A stretch of DNA of 64,000 nucleotides from positions 6,891,001-6,955,000 of the forward strand of contig NZ_CP036533.1 in NCBI RefSeq assembly GCF_024585265.1. Reading direction: 5' to 3'. The position numbers and the translations under genes are program-made. The DNA comes from Bradyrhizobium sp. WBAH42 (GTDB lineage: Bacteria > Pseudomonadota > Alphaproteobacteria > Rhizobiales > Xanthobacteraceae). A model generated the notes under the pieces. The model searched no databases, was not told where the DNA came from, and saw only the letters and a list, made by a program, of their open reading frames with translations. Shown here one piece after another: positions 9,556-18,711 of this stretch (the first letter of the stretch is position 1; each line of letters opens with the position of its first letter).

Positions 9556-10172
9556 GATTGAGCTTCCTCTGACAAGCCAAACCCGAGACGCAGCGCGCGG
9601 AGCTGCGCGGCAAGTCCAAGATCGACATTACCAAACTCGCTCCACAAGACACATTGGTCCGCACTCAGCGCCGGATCCGCCTCAATCCTGACCTTCGGCC
9701 GGCCCTCAAGTCCGTCATAGTCCTTGAACTCACTGGCGAGCAGGTCGACCCTCAGGGGGGGTACATGGAGGCAAACCTCCGTGTTCTTGTATCTTTGCTC
9801 GATGGCATGACGAACGCCGTGGACCAGCAGCTCACCCGGGTCAAACGCGCCAAGCAGATCGCGAACGATCTCGAAGACCAGTTGCGGCAATTCCCGCTCC
9901 AGACGCGCCTTGCGCTGGGCCACTTCAAAAGTCGCCTGCGCAATCAGCCGCGCCATTTCCTCTGCGCCAGCCTTTGCACCCTCGGCGCGACCCCGCGCCC
10001 GTTCCCGCTCATAAGCCTGGCGTGCCCACCCGCGAACCCGCTGCAGATGCCGCTCGGCAGCGGCTCGCGCCCGTACGGCATCGTGCCAGATCTCAAGCTG
10101 CGCAGCTGGGATCAGCGGTCCAAGTGGCCGAATCTGCGGGGCCGCGGGTGATGCGGGGTCATCGGCCGTCAT
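9552..10172 (-). CDS. nolV: T3SS ATPase regulator NolV (SctL)
   Basis: A 206-aa cytoplasmic protein of the SctL/FliH family, which links the ATPase to the sorting platform. It has an N-terminal proline-rich tail, a helical charged middle (about 35-100, rich in RA/AE/ER) and a folded C-terminal part. It sits between nolU and rhcN with 4-base overlaps on both sides, the normal order in rhizobia. Confidence 0.92.
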   Translation of the reverse strand: MTADDPASPAAPQIRPLGPLIPAAQLEIWHDAVRARAAAERHLQRVRGWARQAYERERARGRAEGAKAGAEEMARLIAQATFEVAQRKARLERELPQLVFEIVRDLLGAFDPGELLVHGVRHAIEQRYKNTEVCLHVPPLRVDLLASEFKDYDGLEGRPKVRIEADPALSADQCVLWSEFGNVDLGLAAQLRALRLGFGLSEEAQS

Positions 10173-10801
10173 ACTCCGGCAGCCTCTGTACGCAAATGCG
10201 CCATGACGAGCGAAAGCAGCGGGCCCGCTGCGCTACGGTGTTCAGCAGTTGGACTCTCGGCCGCCGTCCCAACAGGCAAGCGTAGAAGCACGCGGATACG
10301 ACCAAGCGATGAAGTCTGTTCGAGCCAGGCGCCGAGACAAGCGTGCCCATCATATTCGATTTGTCGCGACAATTGCTCCGGTTCGACGATCGGGGTCATT
10401 GCGACGGCACTGGATAAATGCCGGACTGCGAACGCATGCGCTTCGGCACCGATCACCTGCACTAATATCGTCAGATCGTGCCTGGAAACCAACTTGAGGA
10501 TGGAGCGTGCATGCCAGATGCTGCCCGCGAGCAGCGCAGCCCGCCGCGGATCATGCCCAAGGAGAGCATCTTCGTCCCAGTCGGCGCAGCTCACCTCCAC
10601 CTCGCTGCCCAGCAGCAGTTCGGCGAGCCTTGGCTGCAGCCTGGCACTCTGCTGTAGCCGAGCCAACGTGGAAGACGAAAGCAGCGGGTCAAGAAGCCCA
10701 GCAAAACGATCGGGATCGACCGAGGCAGCAAGCTCGCGCAGCCGATCGACTGCGAGCGTGAACGAATGATTGAGTTTTGTGGATGACATTGATGCCGACA
10801 T
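10169..10801 (-). CDS. nolU: T3SS sorting-platform protein NolU (SctK-type)
   Basis: A 210-aa soluble protein placed between rhcJ and nolV, as nolU is in other rhizobial T3SS loci. The sequence has no catalytic motif. Early residues (about 5-60) are helical, and the middle reads WDEDALLGHDPRRAALLAG, typical of SctK proteins, which cap the cytoplasmic platform. The start could also be the ATG at 10789. It ends overlapping nolV. Confidence 0.88.
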   Translation of the reverse strand: MSASMSSTKLNHSFTLAVDRLRELAASVDPDRFAGLLDPLLSSSTLARLQQSARLQPRLAELLLGSEVEVSCADWDEDALLGHDPRRAALLAGSIWHARSILKLVSRHDLTILVQVIGAEAHAFAVRHLSSAVAMTPIVEPEQLSRQIEYDGHACLGAWLEQTSSLGRIRVLLRLPVGTAAESPTAEHRSAAGPLLSLVMAHLRTEAAGV

Positions 10802-10812
10802 GAGCGTCCAGA

Positions 10813-11679
10813 CTATGTCGCATCAGCAATCAACTTTTTGTCCGTCGCCTGCTCAGCAGACACGCGCGAGCCCCTACCAAACATGCTCAGTTTGCGCGAT
10901 GATCGTCCAAACTGACGCATGCGCGGGCCCAGCAATACGCAAGATACGATGCCGAATAGCGCTCCGGCGCCTCCCACAGCAAGCGGAAGTAACGGCGCTG
11001 AGCCCGCTCTCGCTGACTGCGCCGTAGGGACTACCGGCGCGGCAGACTGCTCGATTGGAGCGCGCTCGACCGGCACGAAGACGACCGCGACCTTGTCATA
11101 GGACAGGCCTTCAATGCTGTTTGCGACGAGCATCTTGATCTGCGGCAACAGTGCCGAGAGCTTCGCGCTGGAGCCATGGCGAATGAAGACCGAGGCTGAG
11201 GACGGGGTCGCATCTTGTCGCAACAAGTCGTTCTTCGGCAGAACGACGTGGACGCGTGCTGAAAGGACGCCATCTATATCGCTGATCGTGCGCGACAATT
11301 CTTCGCTTAGAGCATAAACGTAACGTGCCCGCTCCTCGATCGGCGAGGCAACGAGGCCCGATCCCTTGAACACCTCGCCGAGATTCTTGAAGGATTGGCG
11401 CGGCAACCCCTCGACATTTAGCAGGTCAATCGAATAAGCGAGCTGCTTTTCCTCGACCTGGATTGTACTGGTTCCGTCCTTGGCGACCACACGGGCAGCA
11501 TCAACGCCCTTGCCAAGGAGAAGCGCGAGCATCTCATTAGCCTCGCGCTCCTGAATTTTGGTGTAAAGATCAGCCTTACAGCCGATCAGCGAGAGGAGAA
11601 GGGGCATCGCAAGACACATGCGAAGCCGCCGCCACGATTGACGGCCGCCACAGCTACCCCTTTTCATATCGCCAGTCAT
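10813..11679 (-). CDS. rhcJ: T3SS inner ring lipoprotein RhcJ (NolT, SctJ family)
   Basis: Periplasmic lipoprotein of the basal-body inner ring. The signal ends in a clear lipobox LSLIGC (about residue 34), followed by DLYTKIQEREANEMLALLL, the SctJ/FliF hallmark. SARVHVVLPKND marks the ring-building domain. A C-terminal membrane helix (about 228-250, PLAVGGAGALFGIVSCVLL) anchors it. At 288 aa it has family length. It follows nolB in the operon. Confidence 0.96.
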   Translation of the reverse strand: MTGDMKRGSCGGRQSWRRLRMCLAMPLLLSLIGCKADLYTKIQEREANEMLALLLGKGVDAARVVAKDGTSTIQVEEKQLAYSIDLLNVEGLPRQSFKNLGEVFKGSGLVASPIEERARYVYALSEELSRTISDIDGVLSARVHVVLPKNDLLRQDATPSSASVFIRHGSSAKLSALLPQIKMLVANSIEGLSYDKVAVVFVPVERAPIEQSAAPVVPTAQSARAGSAPLLPLAVGGAGALFGIVSCVLLGPRMRQFGRSSRKLSMFGRGSRVSAEQATDKKLIADAT

Positions 11680-11687
11680 CAGCTTAC

Positions 11688-12200
11688 TCAGCCGGCCGAT
11701 AGCAGCTTGTTGAGCGACGAACTGACAGCGCTGGTGCCCTTGGAGACAAGAGAAACCTGAATAACGTCCCTGTATACGTCTCGCAGATTCGTCATCATCG
11801 ATTCAAAATCGGCTCCAACCGGTTTACCACTCGCATGTGCACCGACGTTATCCGTCTGCAAAAGCGGCTGCGTAGCCGGCCCAGGCTGCACACTAGTCAC
11901 GGCAGCCGACGCAACCGCCGAAGGAACAGCGCGGCCCTGGTACATACTGGAAAGGGCTTGGAGGATTCGGTCACCCGGCGGACTTGCCAGCACATTCGTA
12001 CGCTGGACCTCCAATATCGGCGAAGCCGCTACGGGCCGATCCGCGGGCGGGAGAGCAGATCCGTGATTTGCAGCTACTTGCGCCAGGGACTGCTCGAAGC
12101 GCGCCTGCTCGCCAGCAGCTGCGGGCGAGCAGGTACTGGAAAGACAGTCAGCCGAACTGGGAGAGATCGGCGTTGCGCCTAACAACATGGAATGAGTCAT
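11688..12200 (-). CDS. nolB: NolB / NopB, secreted T3SS protein
   Basis: First gene of the long rhc operon. The 170-aa product has no signal peptide, has a Ser/Ala/Pro-rich N-terminal part and a short hydrophilic C-terminus (FESMMTNLRDVYRDVIQVSLVSKGTSAVSSSLNKLL) that could act as an inner-rod type helix. In other rhizobia NolB (NopB) is secreted by the T3SS and is needed for pilus formation. The assignment rests mainly on position before rhcJ and on composition. A degenerate tts box lies about 50-80 bp upstream. Confidence 0.88.
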   Translation of the reverse strand: MTHSMLLGATPISPSSADCLSSTCSPAAAGEQARFEQSLAQVAANHGSALPPADRPVAASPILEVQRTNVLASPPGDRILQALSSMYQGRAVPSAVASAAVTSVQPGPATQPLLQTDNVGAHASGKPVGADFESMMTNLRDVYRDVIQVSLVSKGTSAVSSSLNKLLSAG

Positions 12201-12248
12201 TGTGCTGTTGTGATGAGACCTAGGCGTTAACCGATGAACCGATCAAGT

Positions 12249-12281
12249 TCATAGGCTGGCGAGCTGACGAAAACCTGACGG
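12249..12281 (-). promoter_or_regulatory. Degenerate tts box upstream of nolB operon
   Basis: The minus strand reads CGTCAGGTTTTCGTCAGCTC, which keeps GTCAG-TTTTCG and AGCT of the TtsI-binding consensus, followed by a CC pair at the expected spacing. It is weaker than the other tts boxes in this window but is in the right place to drive nolB-rhcU. Confidence 0.6.
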
Positions 12282-12390
12282 AGATCGTTCTGACTGCGTC
12301 ATCTAAAGATCACTTTTGGTTTTCAAGCTAGAACGAAACTCCAACTTGATGATGAGCGGAAGGCGTCCGGGAATGCTCGCGCGATCTACG

Positions 12391-13068
12391 ATGGTACATA
12401 TTCTAAAAAGAACTCTTTGTGCCGGCGTTTTAATCTGTATCGGCATAATGCGCTCGTCTGCTGCATCCCTTTCCCTGCCGTCTGCCCCTTATAGCTACAC
12501 CGTTCTCGATCAGGATCTTCCTGCGGCGCTGCAGGAGTTCGGCAACAATCTCAATATCAGGGTCAATGTCAGCGCCGAGGTCAGGGGCCGGATTCGCGGG
12601 CGAATGCCTGACTTGCCGCCCCGAGAATTCCTTGACCGTTTGACTTCCCTGTACAATCTTCAGTGGTATTACGACGGGCTTGTCCTTTACATCTCCGCCG
12701 CCCACGAGGCGCAAAGCCGGCTCATCGTATTGAACCCGATCAGCTTCGATGCGTTCAACTCCGCGCTCGACGCCCTCAATATCTCGGATGAGCGCTATAT
12801 CGTGAAACCAGCTCCGGGAGAGGGCCTCATCCTTGCTTCTGGCCCACCCCGATTTGTTGCGCTGGTGGATCAGACCCTTAAAGGCCTTGCGGCGGAAGCG
12901 CAGGCACGGCGCAGTCCCGTCGCAGCCGAGAGGCCACAACGCGAGTCGGTTTTGATGTTGTTTCGCGGCTCATCGAGCACGGTCTTGCGAGACGGGCGGC
13001 CGGAAGGTTCTCCCGAAACACCGCACCATGAGGGCGTTTTGCGCGAAACCGGTCCAGGCCAGAAGTGA
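12391..13068 (+). CDS. rhcC1: T3SS secretin N-terminal half RhcC1 (NolW)
   Basis: Rhizobia split the outer-membrane secretin SctC into RhcC1 (N-terminal) and RhcC2. This protein has a signal peptide (TLCAGVLICIGIMRSSAAS), then the periplasmic N0/N1 domains: YTVLDQDLPAALQEFG, GRIRGRMPDLPPREFLDRL and LYNLQWYYDGLVLYIS. The pore-forming domain is absent, as expected. I prefer the ATG at 12391 (226 aa); ATGs at 12346 and 12349 are also possible. It is divergent from nolB. RhcC2 is not in this window. Confidence 0.92.
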   Translation: MVHILKRTLCAGVLICIGIMRSSAASLSLPSAPYSYTVLDQDLPAALQEFGNNLNIRVNVSAEVRGRIRGRMPDLPPREFLDRLTSLYNLQWYYDGLVLYISAAHEAQSRLIVLNPISFDAFNSALDALNISDERYIVKPAPGEGLILASGPPRFVALVDQTLKGLAAEAQARRSPVAAERPQRESVLMLFRGSSSTVLRDGRPEGSPETPHHEGVLRETGPGQK

Positions 13069-13127
13069 GGTCGAAGATGCAAGACCGCTCCGAGCAAAGT
13101 CGGTCCGGCGTACGCTATTTCATCCGA

Positions 13128-13163
13128 TCGTCAGCTTTTCGAAAGCTACGGTCCCCAGCTTGA
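13128..13163 (+). promoter_or_regulatory. tts box (TtsI-binding operator)
   Basis: Reads TCGTCAGCTTTTCGAAAGCT, the full palindromic consensus, then ACGGTCCCCAGCTTGA with the conserved C run. It lies about 200 bp upstream of the repeat-containing gene at 13364 and marks it as part of the flavonoid/TtsI regulon. Confidence 0.92.
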
Positions 13164-13363
13164 GCATGCGAGGTTTGGGCGGCCGCCTTGCTTGCAGCAA
13201 CCCTGATAGAGGGACCAGAGACCCAGAGGCCCAAGGGAAATTAGGTAGTGCCGTTTTTGCAGGCGGCGCGAGGTATTAGAGATCAATGCGGCCTCCGCAC
13301 GCGAGCTTCCAAGAAAGCTGAGGCTTCGCGTAACTCGATGCGCGTGATCAGTGGAGGAACAGG

Positions 13364-14212
13364 GTGGATTTCAATGCAGTCGCCCCAGCGAATACGAGCC
13401 AGGAGCCCGACACAGGACAACCGGCTTCAGATGCAACCGAATTCGAGCAGCAGCTCAGCGGCGCACAGGCTCCCGCTTTGGCGCAGAGCGTCGCCCATCC
13501 AGTGCTGCAGGGCGAGGCTTATTCACCCTATCTGAACGCGGGCCACCCCTACTCTCCATACTTTGATATCGGAGACCTGAATCCGCCTTACGAGGATTTA
13601 GCACATCCCCATTCGCCAGACTCGGGTTGGCAGGATAATCTATATGCTGCGCCTGGGCAGGAAAATGGCCGGCAGCATCTCTCGCCCCAGACCATCGCTC
13701 AGGCGATCGAGAAACATCCCGGCTTCGATCAAGATGTGATATGGCAGAATCTGGATGCCGACCCGTCTCATGGCGAGCCGCGGCACGGTGAGCCACAAGC
13801 GGGACCATCGCATGCAGGTCCATCGCACACTGCCCCTTTTCAGGGTGAGCCGTCTCACGCCGGCCCATCCCATGCCCGGCCACTGCAGGCGGGACCGCCC
13901 CAACCTGGGTCTTCCGCAGCTCCGTCAGAACTTTCCGAGTTCCGCATGTGGGACGGACATCTCGCCAAGGACGTTTGGGTGTTTACGCCTCAAACAGCAA
14001 CCGGCGCTCAGATCGACATGCTGGAGCGCAGCGGAGTGAAGCCAAGCAAAGAAAACCCGACAACAGTTTTCGCCATGCTCGGTGTGCCTCACACGGCCGA
14101 ATGGAGAGAGGAGGACTTCATTCGTCTCACACCTTCGCTGGATGCGACCCTTTGGCCTGAAGAGTTAGAGCAAGACCAACCTATAGAAGCGGAAGATCCG
14201 CCCATCCGCTAA
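13364..14212 (+). CDS. Putative T3SS effector with Pro/His/Gly repeats
   Basis: I do not recognise a named family. The GTG start at 13364 follows GGAGGAACAGG and gives 282 aa without a signal peptide. Residues 50-85 hold two near-copies of a PYSPY/HP motif. Residues 134-183 are made of imperfect 5-residue units such as HGEP, AGPSH and GEPSHAGPSH. The C-terminal 90 residues look folded (FRMWDGHLAKDVWVFTP, then TVFAMLGVPHTAEW). The low-complexity middle, the absence of a Sec signal and the perfect tts box upstream point to a secreted Nop-type protein. Its function in the plant is unknown. Confidence 0.65.
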   Translation: MDFNAVAPANTSQEPDTGQPASDATEFEQQLSGAQAPALAQSVAHPVLQGEAYSPYLNAGHPYSPYFDIGDLNPPYEDLAHPHSPDSGWQDNLYAAPGQENGRQHLSPQTIAQAIEKHPGFDQDVIWQNLDADPSHGEPRHGEPQAGPSHAGPSHTAPFQGEPSHAGPSHARPLQAGPPQPGSSAAPSELSEFRMWDGHLAKDVWVFTPQTATGAQIDMLERSGVKPSKENPTTVFAMLGVPHTAEWREEDFIRLTPSLDATLWPEELEQDQPIEAEDPPIR

Positions 14213-15016
14213 CGGCTGCAGCCGTGCCACGGCAGGGTGATCTCCCCGCGGCCAACAAAGACTTAGACATGGCAGGACACCTGGTGAGAGGCGCCCCGGG
14301 GGTATTCCGCGGTCACTCTTCTCTTTTCCGGCCACTCATAAGTGCCAGACCAGCTCGCGAGGGGCAGCGGCCTAGTCAAAGACCGCGCGAGCCGGATGCA
14401 TGAAATGGCTTTTCATATGTTCGCTGAGAACACAACGGTCCGCGGAGAAAGAACATTGCAATTTAGCTGCGAATTCAGAACTGGCGTGCCAGCCCCGCGA
14501 GTCACGCTGCGATTTAGGAGCACCGCGAGGCGATCGTGCGTCGAGACGAGGGTAAGGGCGTTCCGGATCAGGAGAGTCAGGGTATGACCGCCCCCTGGGC
14601 ACGTTCAACATCGAACTGCTTACGCTGCCGCTTGTCCTCGTTCCTTGGCAAAGCGAGGACTCTAGCATCTGGCGTTAATGGCCTGCGGATAGCAGCTCTC
14701 AGAGAGTATTCCCCGGATCATCCGAAGCATAAATATCATCAAGATCGCCGGATTGATCCGCGAAAACTCTGCCCGCCCCCCAAGGTCTTCATCTCCTTTT
14801 TGTAGCCCGCGCCGAAGGCAGCTGCTTCGGCGCGATGGCCTGCTTCAGAAGCCGCGCAAAGGCACACCTCCCTAGTGCGCTTTCTTAGCTCGTATCGTGA
14901 GATAGAGGCCAGCTCTCTATTGCAGCCAACGCAGATGCCCATCCGATCCACTGGCTCTCAGCCGCGCCTGGAGTCGAACCGAACGCGTTGATTTTCGGTA
15001 ACCACGCAGCGGCCGA
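14213..15016. other. Gap without recognisable genes
   Basis: About 800 bp between the putative effector and the next small gene. Open frames of 70-98 codons exist on both strands, but they overlap each other, lack ribosome sites and show no motif. No tts box is visible here. Confidence 0.5.
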
Positions 15017-15403
15017 ATGATTCCAACCGGCACCGTCCTTTGCACATCAAACTCCAAGGGCGGAGCCACCGAGTCACTGAGCACAGGGAATCACGGTATC
15101 AATCCAGCCTCACTCTTCGTCAGCTTCTTGCAAGCTGTGCCTGCTAGAACCGCTGGAATAGGTCATCTCGCGGCACCGCCGCTAGCTTGGTTTTATGACA
15201 TGGACACAGCCGCAGCCGATATCGCAGCAACGGCGCCAGAAGCTGGCGCAAACACCGATAACGCCGAGAACGGCGGCGAAAACTCGCCCGCAGCATTGTT
15301 GCAGCGAGCCTTCGAAAAGGCTCTAGTTGCCGTCGCCACCCAGGTTATAAGCGATTCCCAGTCAGATATGGATGACGCGATGAGCGAGCTAGATGATGGG
15401 TGA
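15017..15403 (+). CDS. Hypothetical small protein, possible secreted T3SS protein
   Basis: Up to 128 aa from the ATG at 15017; an inner ATG at 15200 would give a 67-aa protein (MDTAAADIAATAPEAG...) and may be the true start. The C-terminus is acidic and helical (LLQRAFEKALVAVATQVISD then DMDDAMSELDDG). There is no signal peptide and no known domain. Its position between two T3SS-related genes suggests a role with the injectisome, but nothing in the sequence proves it. Confidence 0.4.
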   Translation: MIPTGTVLCTSNSKGGATESLSTGNHGINPASLFVSFLQAVPARTAGIGHLAAPPLAWFYDMDTAAADIAATAPEAGANTDNAENGGENSPAALLQRAFEKALVAVATQVISDSQSDMDDAMSELDDG

Positions 15404-15989
15404 AGGTCCGGATTATCAGAGGCCCACAGGGAAGGACCTTCGGAAGGCAAGCCGAACCGAGAACGACCTGGCGCAGCCGCCGACTTGCCAAACCAGCCGC
15501 CAGATGCGTCTTAGGTGATCCTCCAGGTGGGCGGTGCGGCCGGTCGCAATCCGATCGCACTTGGAACTCTCGGAAAACGCCGCAGCGACTAGCTTACGCG
15601 GCCGTGCGCCGCACTCCTCAGTGAGGGTTCATCACGCTTTTCAGTCAGCACGCTTCACGCGGAACCAACCGCTTCTCCCTTTATGATCAATTCCGTCACC
15701 TGGCTGTGCTGGATCGGTACTGCAGCCGCCCGCGAAATGGCGTGCCAGAGAGATCCTGTGAGATCGTAACCTCGGTAGCTTCGGCGCTCGCCGCGCAGAT
15801 ACCTGCGCAGCTCCCGGTCCGCTGACAACAGCATCGAAAAATCTTGCGGGTACCTGATCCGTGGGTCATGGCGGGCCTGTGGGTACGATTGGCGCCGCCG
15901 AACACGAAAAGCGGGCGCTAACGCCCGCTTCAGTGACTTACCCGATAAGCTGGGATCGCCTCGCAGGACCAGCCAGGATTGCGGCCAAC
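15404..15989. other. Gap downstream of nopE
   Basis: A minus-strand frame (15655-15993, 112 codons) is open and its C-terminal half is charged (RYPQDFSMLLSADRELRRYL), but it runs through the nopE terminator and lacks a ribosome site, so it may be a remnant of a larger gene. Nothing else is seen. Confidence 0.4.
15909..15930 (-). terminator. Rho-independent terminator after nopE
   Basis: A perfect 9-bp stem (AAGCGGGCG / CGCCCGCTT) with a 4-base loop is followed, on the minus strand, by TTTTCGTGTT. It lies about 60 bp past the nopE stop codon. Confidence 0.8.
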
Positions 15990-17435
15990 TCAAGCGTCCG
16001 ACGGTGTGCCTGGATTCTCATTGCTGTCGATGATCGCCTGGTTAACCTGGCGTCCAGACCGATCAACCCAGCCCGAGCCTGGCTGTTCGTAAATCGTCTG
16101 GGCTCCATCTGAAGTCAGCTGATCAAGCGTACGGCCTGCATTCGACTGCGTCACCTTAAGATTGTTCTTACCGTCGAAGCGGTCTCCTAGCCCTTCGACG
16201 ACAATGGCATTGTCGCCGTTGGTAATGGTCAGCTTCGAGGCCATCGTTCTGCCGTTGCCAATATCAACGGTGTCGATGGTAATTTTCGTGCCGTCGTCGA
16301 GCTGGAACGTCATGTTCTTCTTGAAATCGAAATCGATCTTGCCGTCACCGTCGGCATCGACGTGGGGGTCGCCCTTGATCGCTGTGATCTTGCCAGTTTG
16401 ATTGTTGCGAATGAGCACCGTTCCGTCATGCTCGTCCACGAGCATCGAATACTTATCACCAAGCTTGATCTCAGCCCTGCTGCCCCTGACCTCATGCGAC
16501 CAGATTGGCGCCGGCTGAGACGACTGCGTGGGCGTTTGGGTGACCGCAACAGGCACCATCGCAAGAGGCGGCGGCGGAGGAGGAACGAAGAAGACGGGGG
16601 CGGTAGAGGCACGCGCTGCGCTTCCATACTGGTAATTACCGGGGCCGCGCCCTTGTTCGCCTGCATCGATACTCGCCTGATTCACCGCGCGTCCGGCCCC
16701 ATCGACCCAGCCTTGGCCACTCTCATGGATCGTTTGGGCACCATCGGACGTCAACTCGTCAAGGGTCATGCCAGCATTGGACTGGGTCACCCTTAGATTG
16801 TTTTTTCCATCCTTGTCGTCGCCGAGCCCCTCGACAACCATCGCGTTGTGGCCGTTGGTAATGGTAAGCTTTGAAGAGATGGCCTGACCATTACCGTAGT
16901 CAACATTGTTGACAGTAATTTTCGTGCCGTCGTCGAGCTCAAACGTCATATCCTTCTTGAAATCGAAGTCATCTTTGCCGTCTCCGTCGGCATCAACGTG
17001 GGGGTCGCCATGAATTACGGTGACATGCCCGGTTTGGTTGTTGCGAACTGTCCAGGTGCCATCCTTTTCATTGGCCGTAATCGTATACTTGTCCCCAAGG
17101 TTGATCGTGGCCTTGCCATCCTTGACCTCGTGCGTCCACACCGGATCCACAGCAGGCTCAGAACTTTGATTCAGCTGGCTCATCAGCATGGTGGGAGGAG
17201 GAGGCGCCATCATGTAAGCTTGGGTCGTAACGACGGCTGGCGTTACCACGACCGGAACGGCGACCGAACTGACGAGGGCTGGTGAGGCTACCGGTAGGTA
17301 CTGGTAGCTCGCCGGAGCATACTGTCCCAACAAGGCGTTGAAGGCAGGAGTGACAACCGCGCCTTCTGGCACCACTCCGTTCATCGAATCGGACGCGCCC
17401 ACCACCGGAAGGCCAGCCACGGGAAGATACGGCAT
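15990..17435 (-). CDS. nopE: Self-cleaving T3SS effector NopE (two DUF1521/MIIA domains)
   Basis: NopE proteins are secreted by the Bradyrhizobium T3SS and cut themselves at GD-PHVD when calcium or similar ions are present. Here 481 aa carry two copies of the metal-ion-inducible autocleavage domain, about residues 98-258 and 308-470. Each contains GDPHVDADGDGK (143-154 and 355-366), WSHEV/WTHEV, LDDGTKIT and the end block LTSDGAQTI. The two are joined by a proline-rich linker (about 279-312). No Sec signal is present. A tts box lies about 220-255 bp upstream and a terminator follows. Family assignment is firm. Confidence 0.95.
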   Translation of the reverse strand: MPYLPVAGLPVVGASDSMNGVVPEGAVVTPAFNALLGQYAPASYQYLPVASPALVSSVAVPVVVTPAVVTTQAYMMAPPPPTMLMSQLNQSSEPAVDPVWTHEVKDGKATINLGDKYTITANEKDGTWTVRNNQTGHVTVIHGDPHVDADGDGKDDFDFKKDMTFELDDGTKITVNNVDYGNGQAISSKLTITNGHNAMVVEGLGDDKDGKNNLRVTQSNAGMTLDELTSDGAQTIHESGQGWVDGAGRAVNQASIDAGEQGRGPGNYQYGSAARASTAPVFFVPPPPPPLAMVPVAVTQTPTQSSQPAPIWSHEVRGSRAEIKLGDKYSMLVDEHDGTVLIRNNQTGKITAIKGDPHVDADGDGKIDFDFKKNMTFQLDDGTKITIDTVDIGNGRTMASKLTITNGDNAIVVEGLGDRFDGKNNLKVTQSNAGRTLDQLTSDGAQTIYEQPGSGWVDRSGRQVNQAIIDSNENPGTPSDA

Positions 17436-17654
17436 TTAGTTTACTCCTGTTGCATAGACGAAATCTGTAAAACCGCGAGCGCTGCGCGCATAGTCAACCA
17501 AGGTACGCTGCTTCGATTTGCACGAGAACGCACCATTAGCTCATCCGGACGAACGACTACTTCTCTTGCCAGACCAGCAGCCCTAATGAGATCTTCCTTT
17601 CGTCGCACCACACTAAGTGCTGCACGATCACATCACGCCCATTTAACTCACAAC

Positions 17655-17690
17655 GACCGTAGCCCGAATACCTGTCGAAAAGCTGACGAC
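17655..17690 (-). promoter_or_regulatory. tts box for nopE
   Basis: Minus strand reads GTCGTCAGCTTTTCGACAGG and then TATTCGGGCTACGG. It keeps the GTCAGCTTTTCG half perfectly. It is followed by nopE with no other gene between. Confidence 0.88.
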
Positions 17691-18260
17691 GATGGGCGAG
17701 CGAAGCCGCATCCACTTTGACATTGATCGAATGTCCGAGACGCATCCTTCGCCAAGCTGTATCGCAACCTTCAACCCTCCTCTTCGCACGAAACGGCTGT
17801 TATCAGAGGTGCCCTATGTCTTCGCGATACGCGAGGTCTGCCGGTTATCAACCAGTCATCCCATCCTCACCGCGCAATCAGCGCTCCCGCCGGTCGTGCA
17901 CATCATCTGCGAGGAGCGTCGATGGGTTGAACACGCGCGCGGACCAGTCCCTCCGGCACCAGAGCATCTTCGCGGAACCTGACTTTGCACAAGCCGCCCA
18001 TGTTGACCAAACGAGTCTAGCGCGGGCTGAGACCCGCACAACTCCATGACTTTATCCCGCTTCCGCACTCTATCCGCCAAGCCACGCGCCTGCGCAGGCT
18101 CCGCAAGGTAAACTCGTTCCTGAACGCGCAGCTAAGCACCACCCACAGGGCCTTGAGCAAAGCCGATTATAGACGGGTTGGGACGGCCCGGGCGAGCCGA
18201 TGATTGCGAGCAGGTGCAACGCTGCCGCAAAAGATCATCCCACTCGCCTCAACATGAGGC
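17691..18260. other. Intergenic stretch between divergent tts boxes
   Basis: About 570 bp separating the minus-strand nopE box and the plus-strand nopC box. Frames of 70-110 codons are open in both directions but show no motifs or ribosome sites. I see no gene. Confidence 0.5.
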
Positions 18261-18297
18261 TCGTCAGCTTTTCGAAAGCTAGCGCCCCTAGCATGAG
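18261..18297 (+). promoter_or_regulatory. tts box for nopC-nopA-rhcV operon
   Basis: Reads TCGTCAGCTTTTCGAAAGCT followed by AGCGCCCCTAGCATGAG, essentially the full consensus including the downstream C run. It lies about 65 bp upstream of the nopC start. Confidence 0.95.
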
Positions 18298-18360
18298 GCC
18301 GCTGAAATCTAGGCGAGCAGTCGTCTATTGAGCGCAACAAGACGAGGATAGGAGAATGCG

Positions 18361-18669
18361 ATGATCGGAGAAATGATCGGAAGTGCTGCCGGCGGATACC
18401 TTGGCGGGCCTGCCGGAGCGGCCATTGGTTCGGCACTGGGCGGGAGCGTTGACAAGGTCTTTGACAAGGTGGTCCACACCTTGGTGCCCGACGAGGGTAG
18501 CCATGATAAGGCCGCAGACGACAAAGACGCCGGCGACAAGAGCGAGGTACAACCCAAGTCCGATACCCTCTGCAAGAGCCCGGAGCTGAACCTTGGGCTC
18601 AGCACGCTCGGCGGTACGCCCATGGTCCTCTCAATTCCCGCGATCATCTCGCCGGCCCACAACTCGTAA
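18361..18669 (+). CDS. nopC: NopC, secreted T3SS protein
   Basis: A 102-aa protein that opens with a Gly/Ala-rich segment (GEMIGSAAGGYLGGPAGAAIGSALGG, read in parts) and continues acidic (DEGSHDKAADDKDAGDK). NopC is a rhizobium-specific T3SS-secreted protein described in Sinorhizobium fredii, where the operon is nopC-nopA-y4yQ-rhcV-y4yS. Length, order and the tts box upstream all agree. The ATG follows AGGAGAATGCG. The role is assigned by context and size; sequence similarity to NopC was judged from memory only. Confidence 0.75.
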   Translation: MIGEMIGSAAGGYLGGPAGAAIGSALGGSVDKVFDKVVHTLVPDEGSHDKAADDKDAGDKSEVQPKSDTLCKSPELNLGLSTLGGTPMVLSIPAIISPAHNS

Positions 18670-18711
18670 CAAGTCAGAACCAAGGTTATCCCAACAGAAA
18701 GGTAAGTAGAT

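Noticed and set aside
14955..15005. tRNA-like T-arm (GGTTCGACTCC on the minus strand), possible island attachment site
   Set aside because: The arms do not pair as a T-stem, and no acceptor stem or CCA can be formed.
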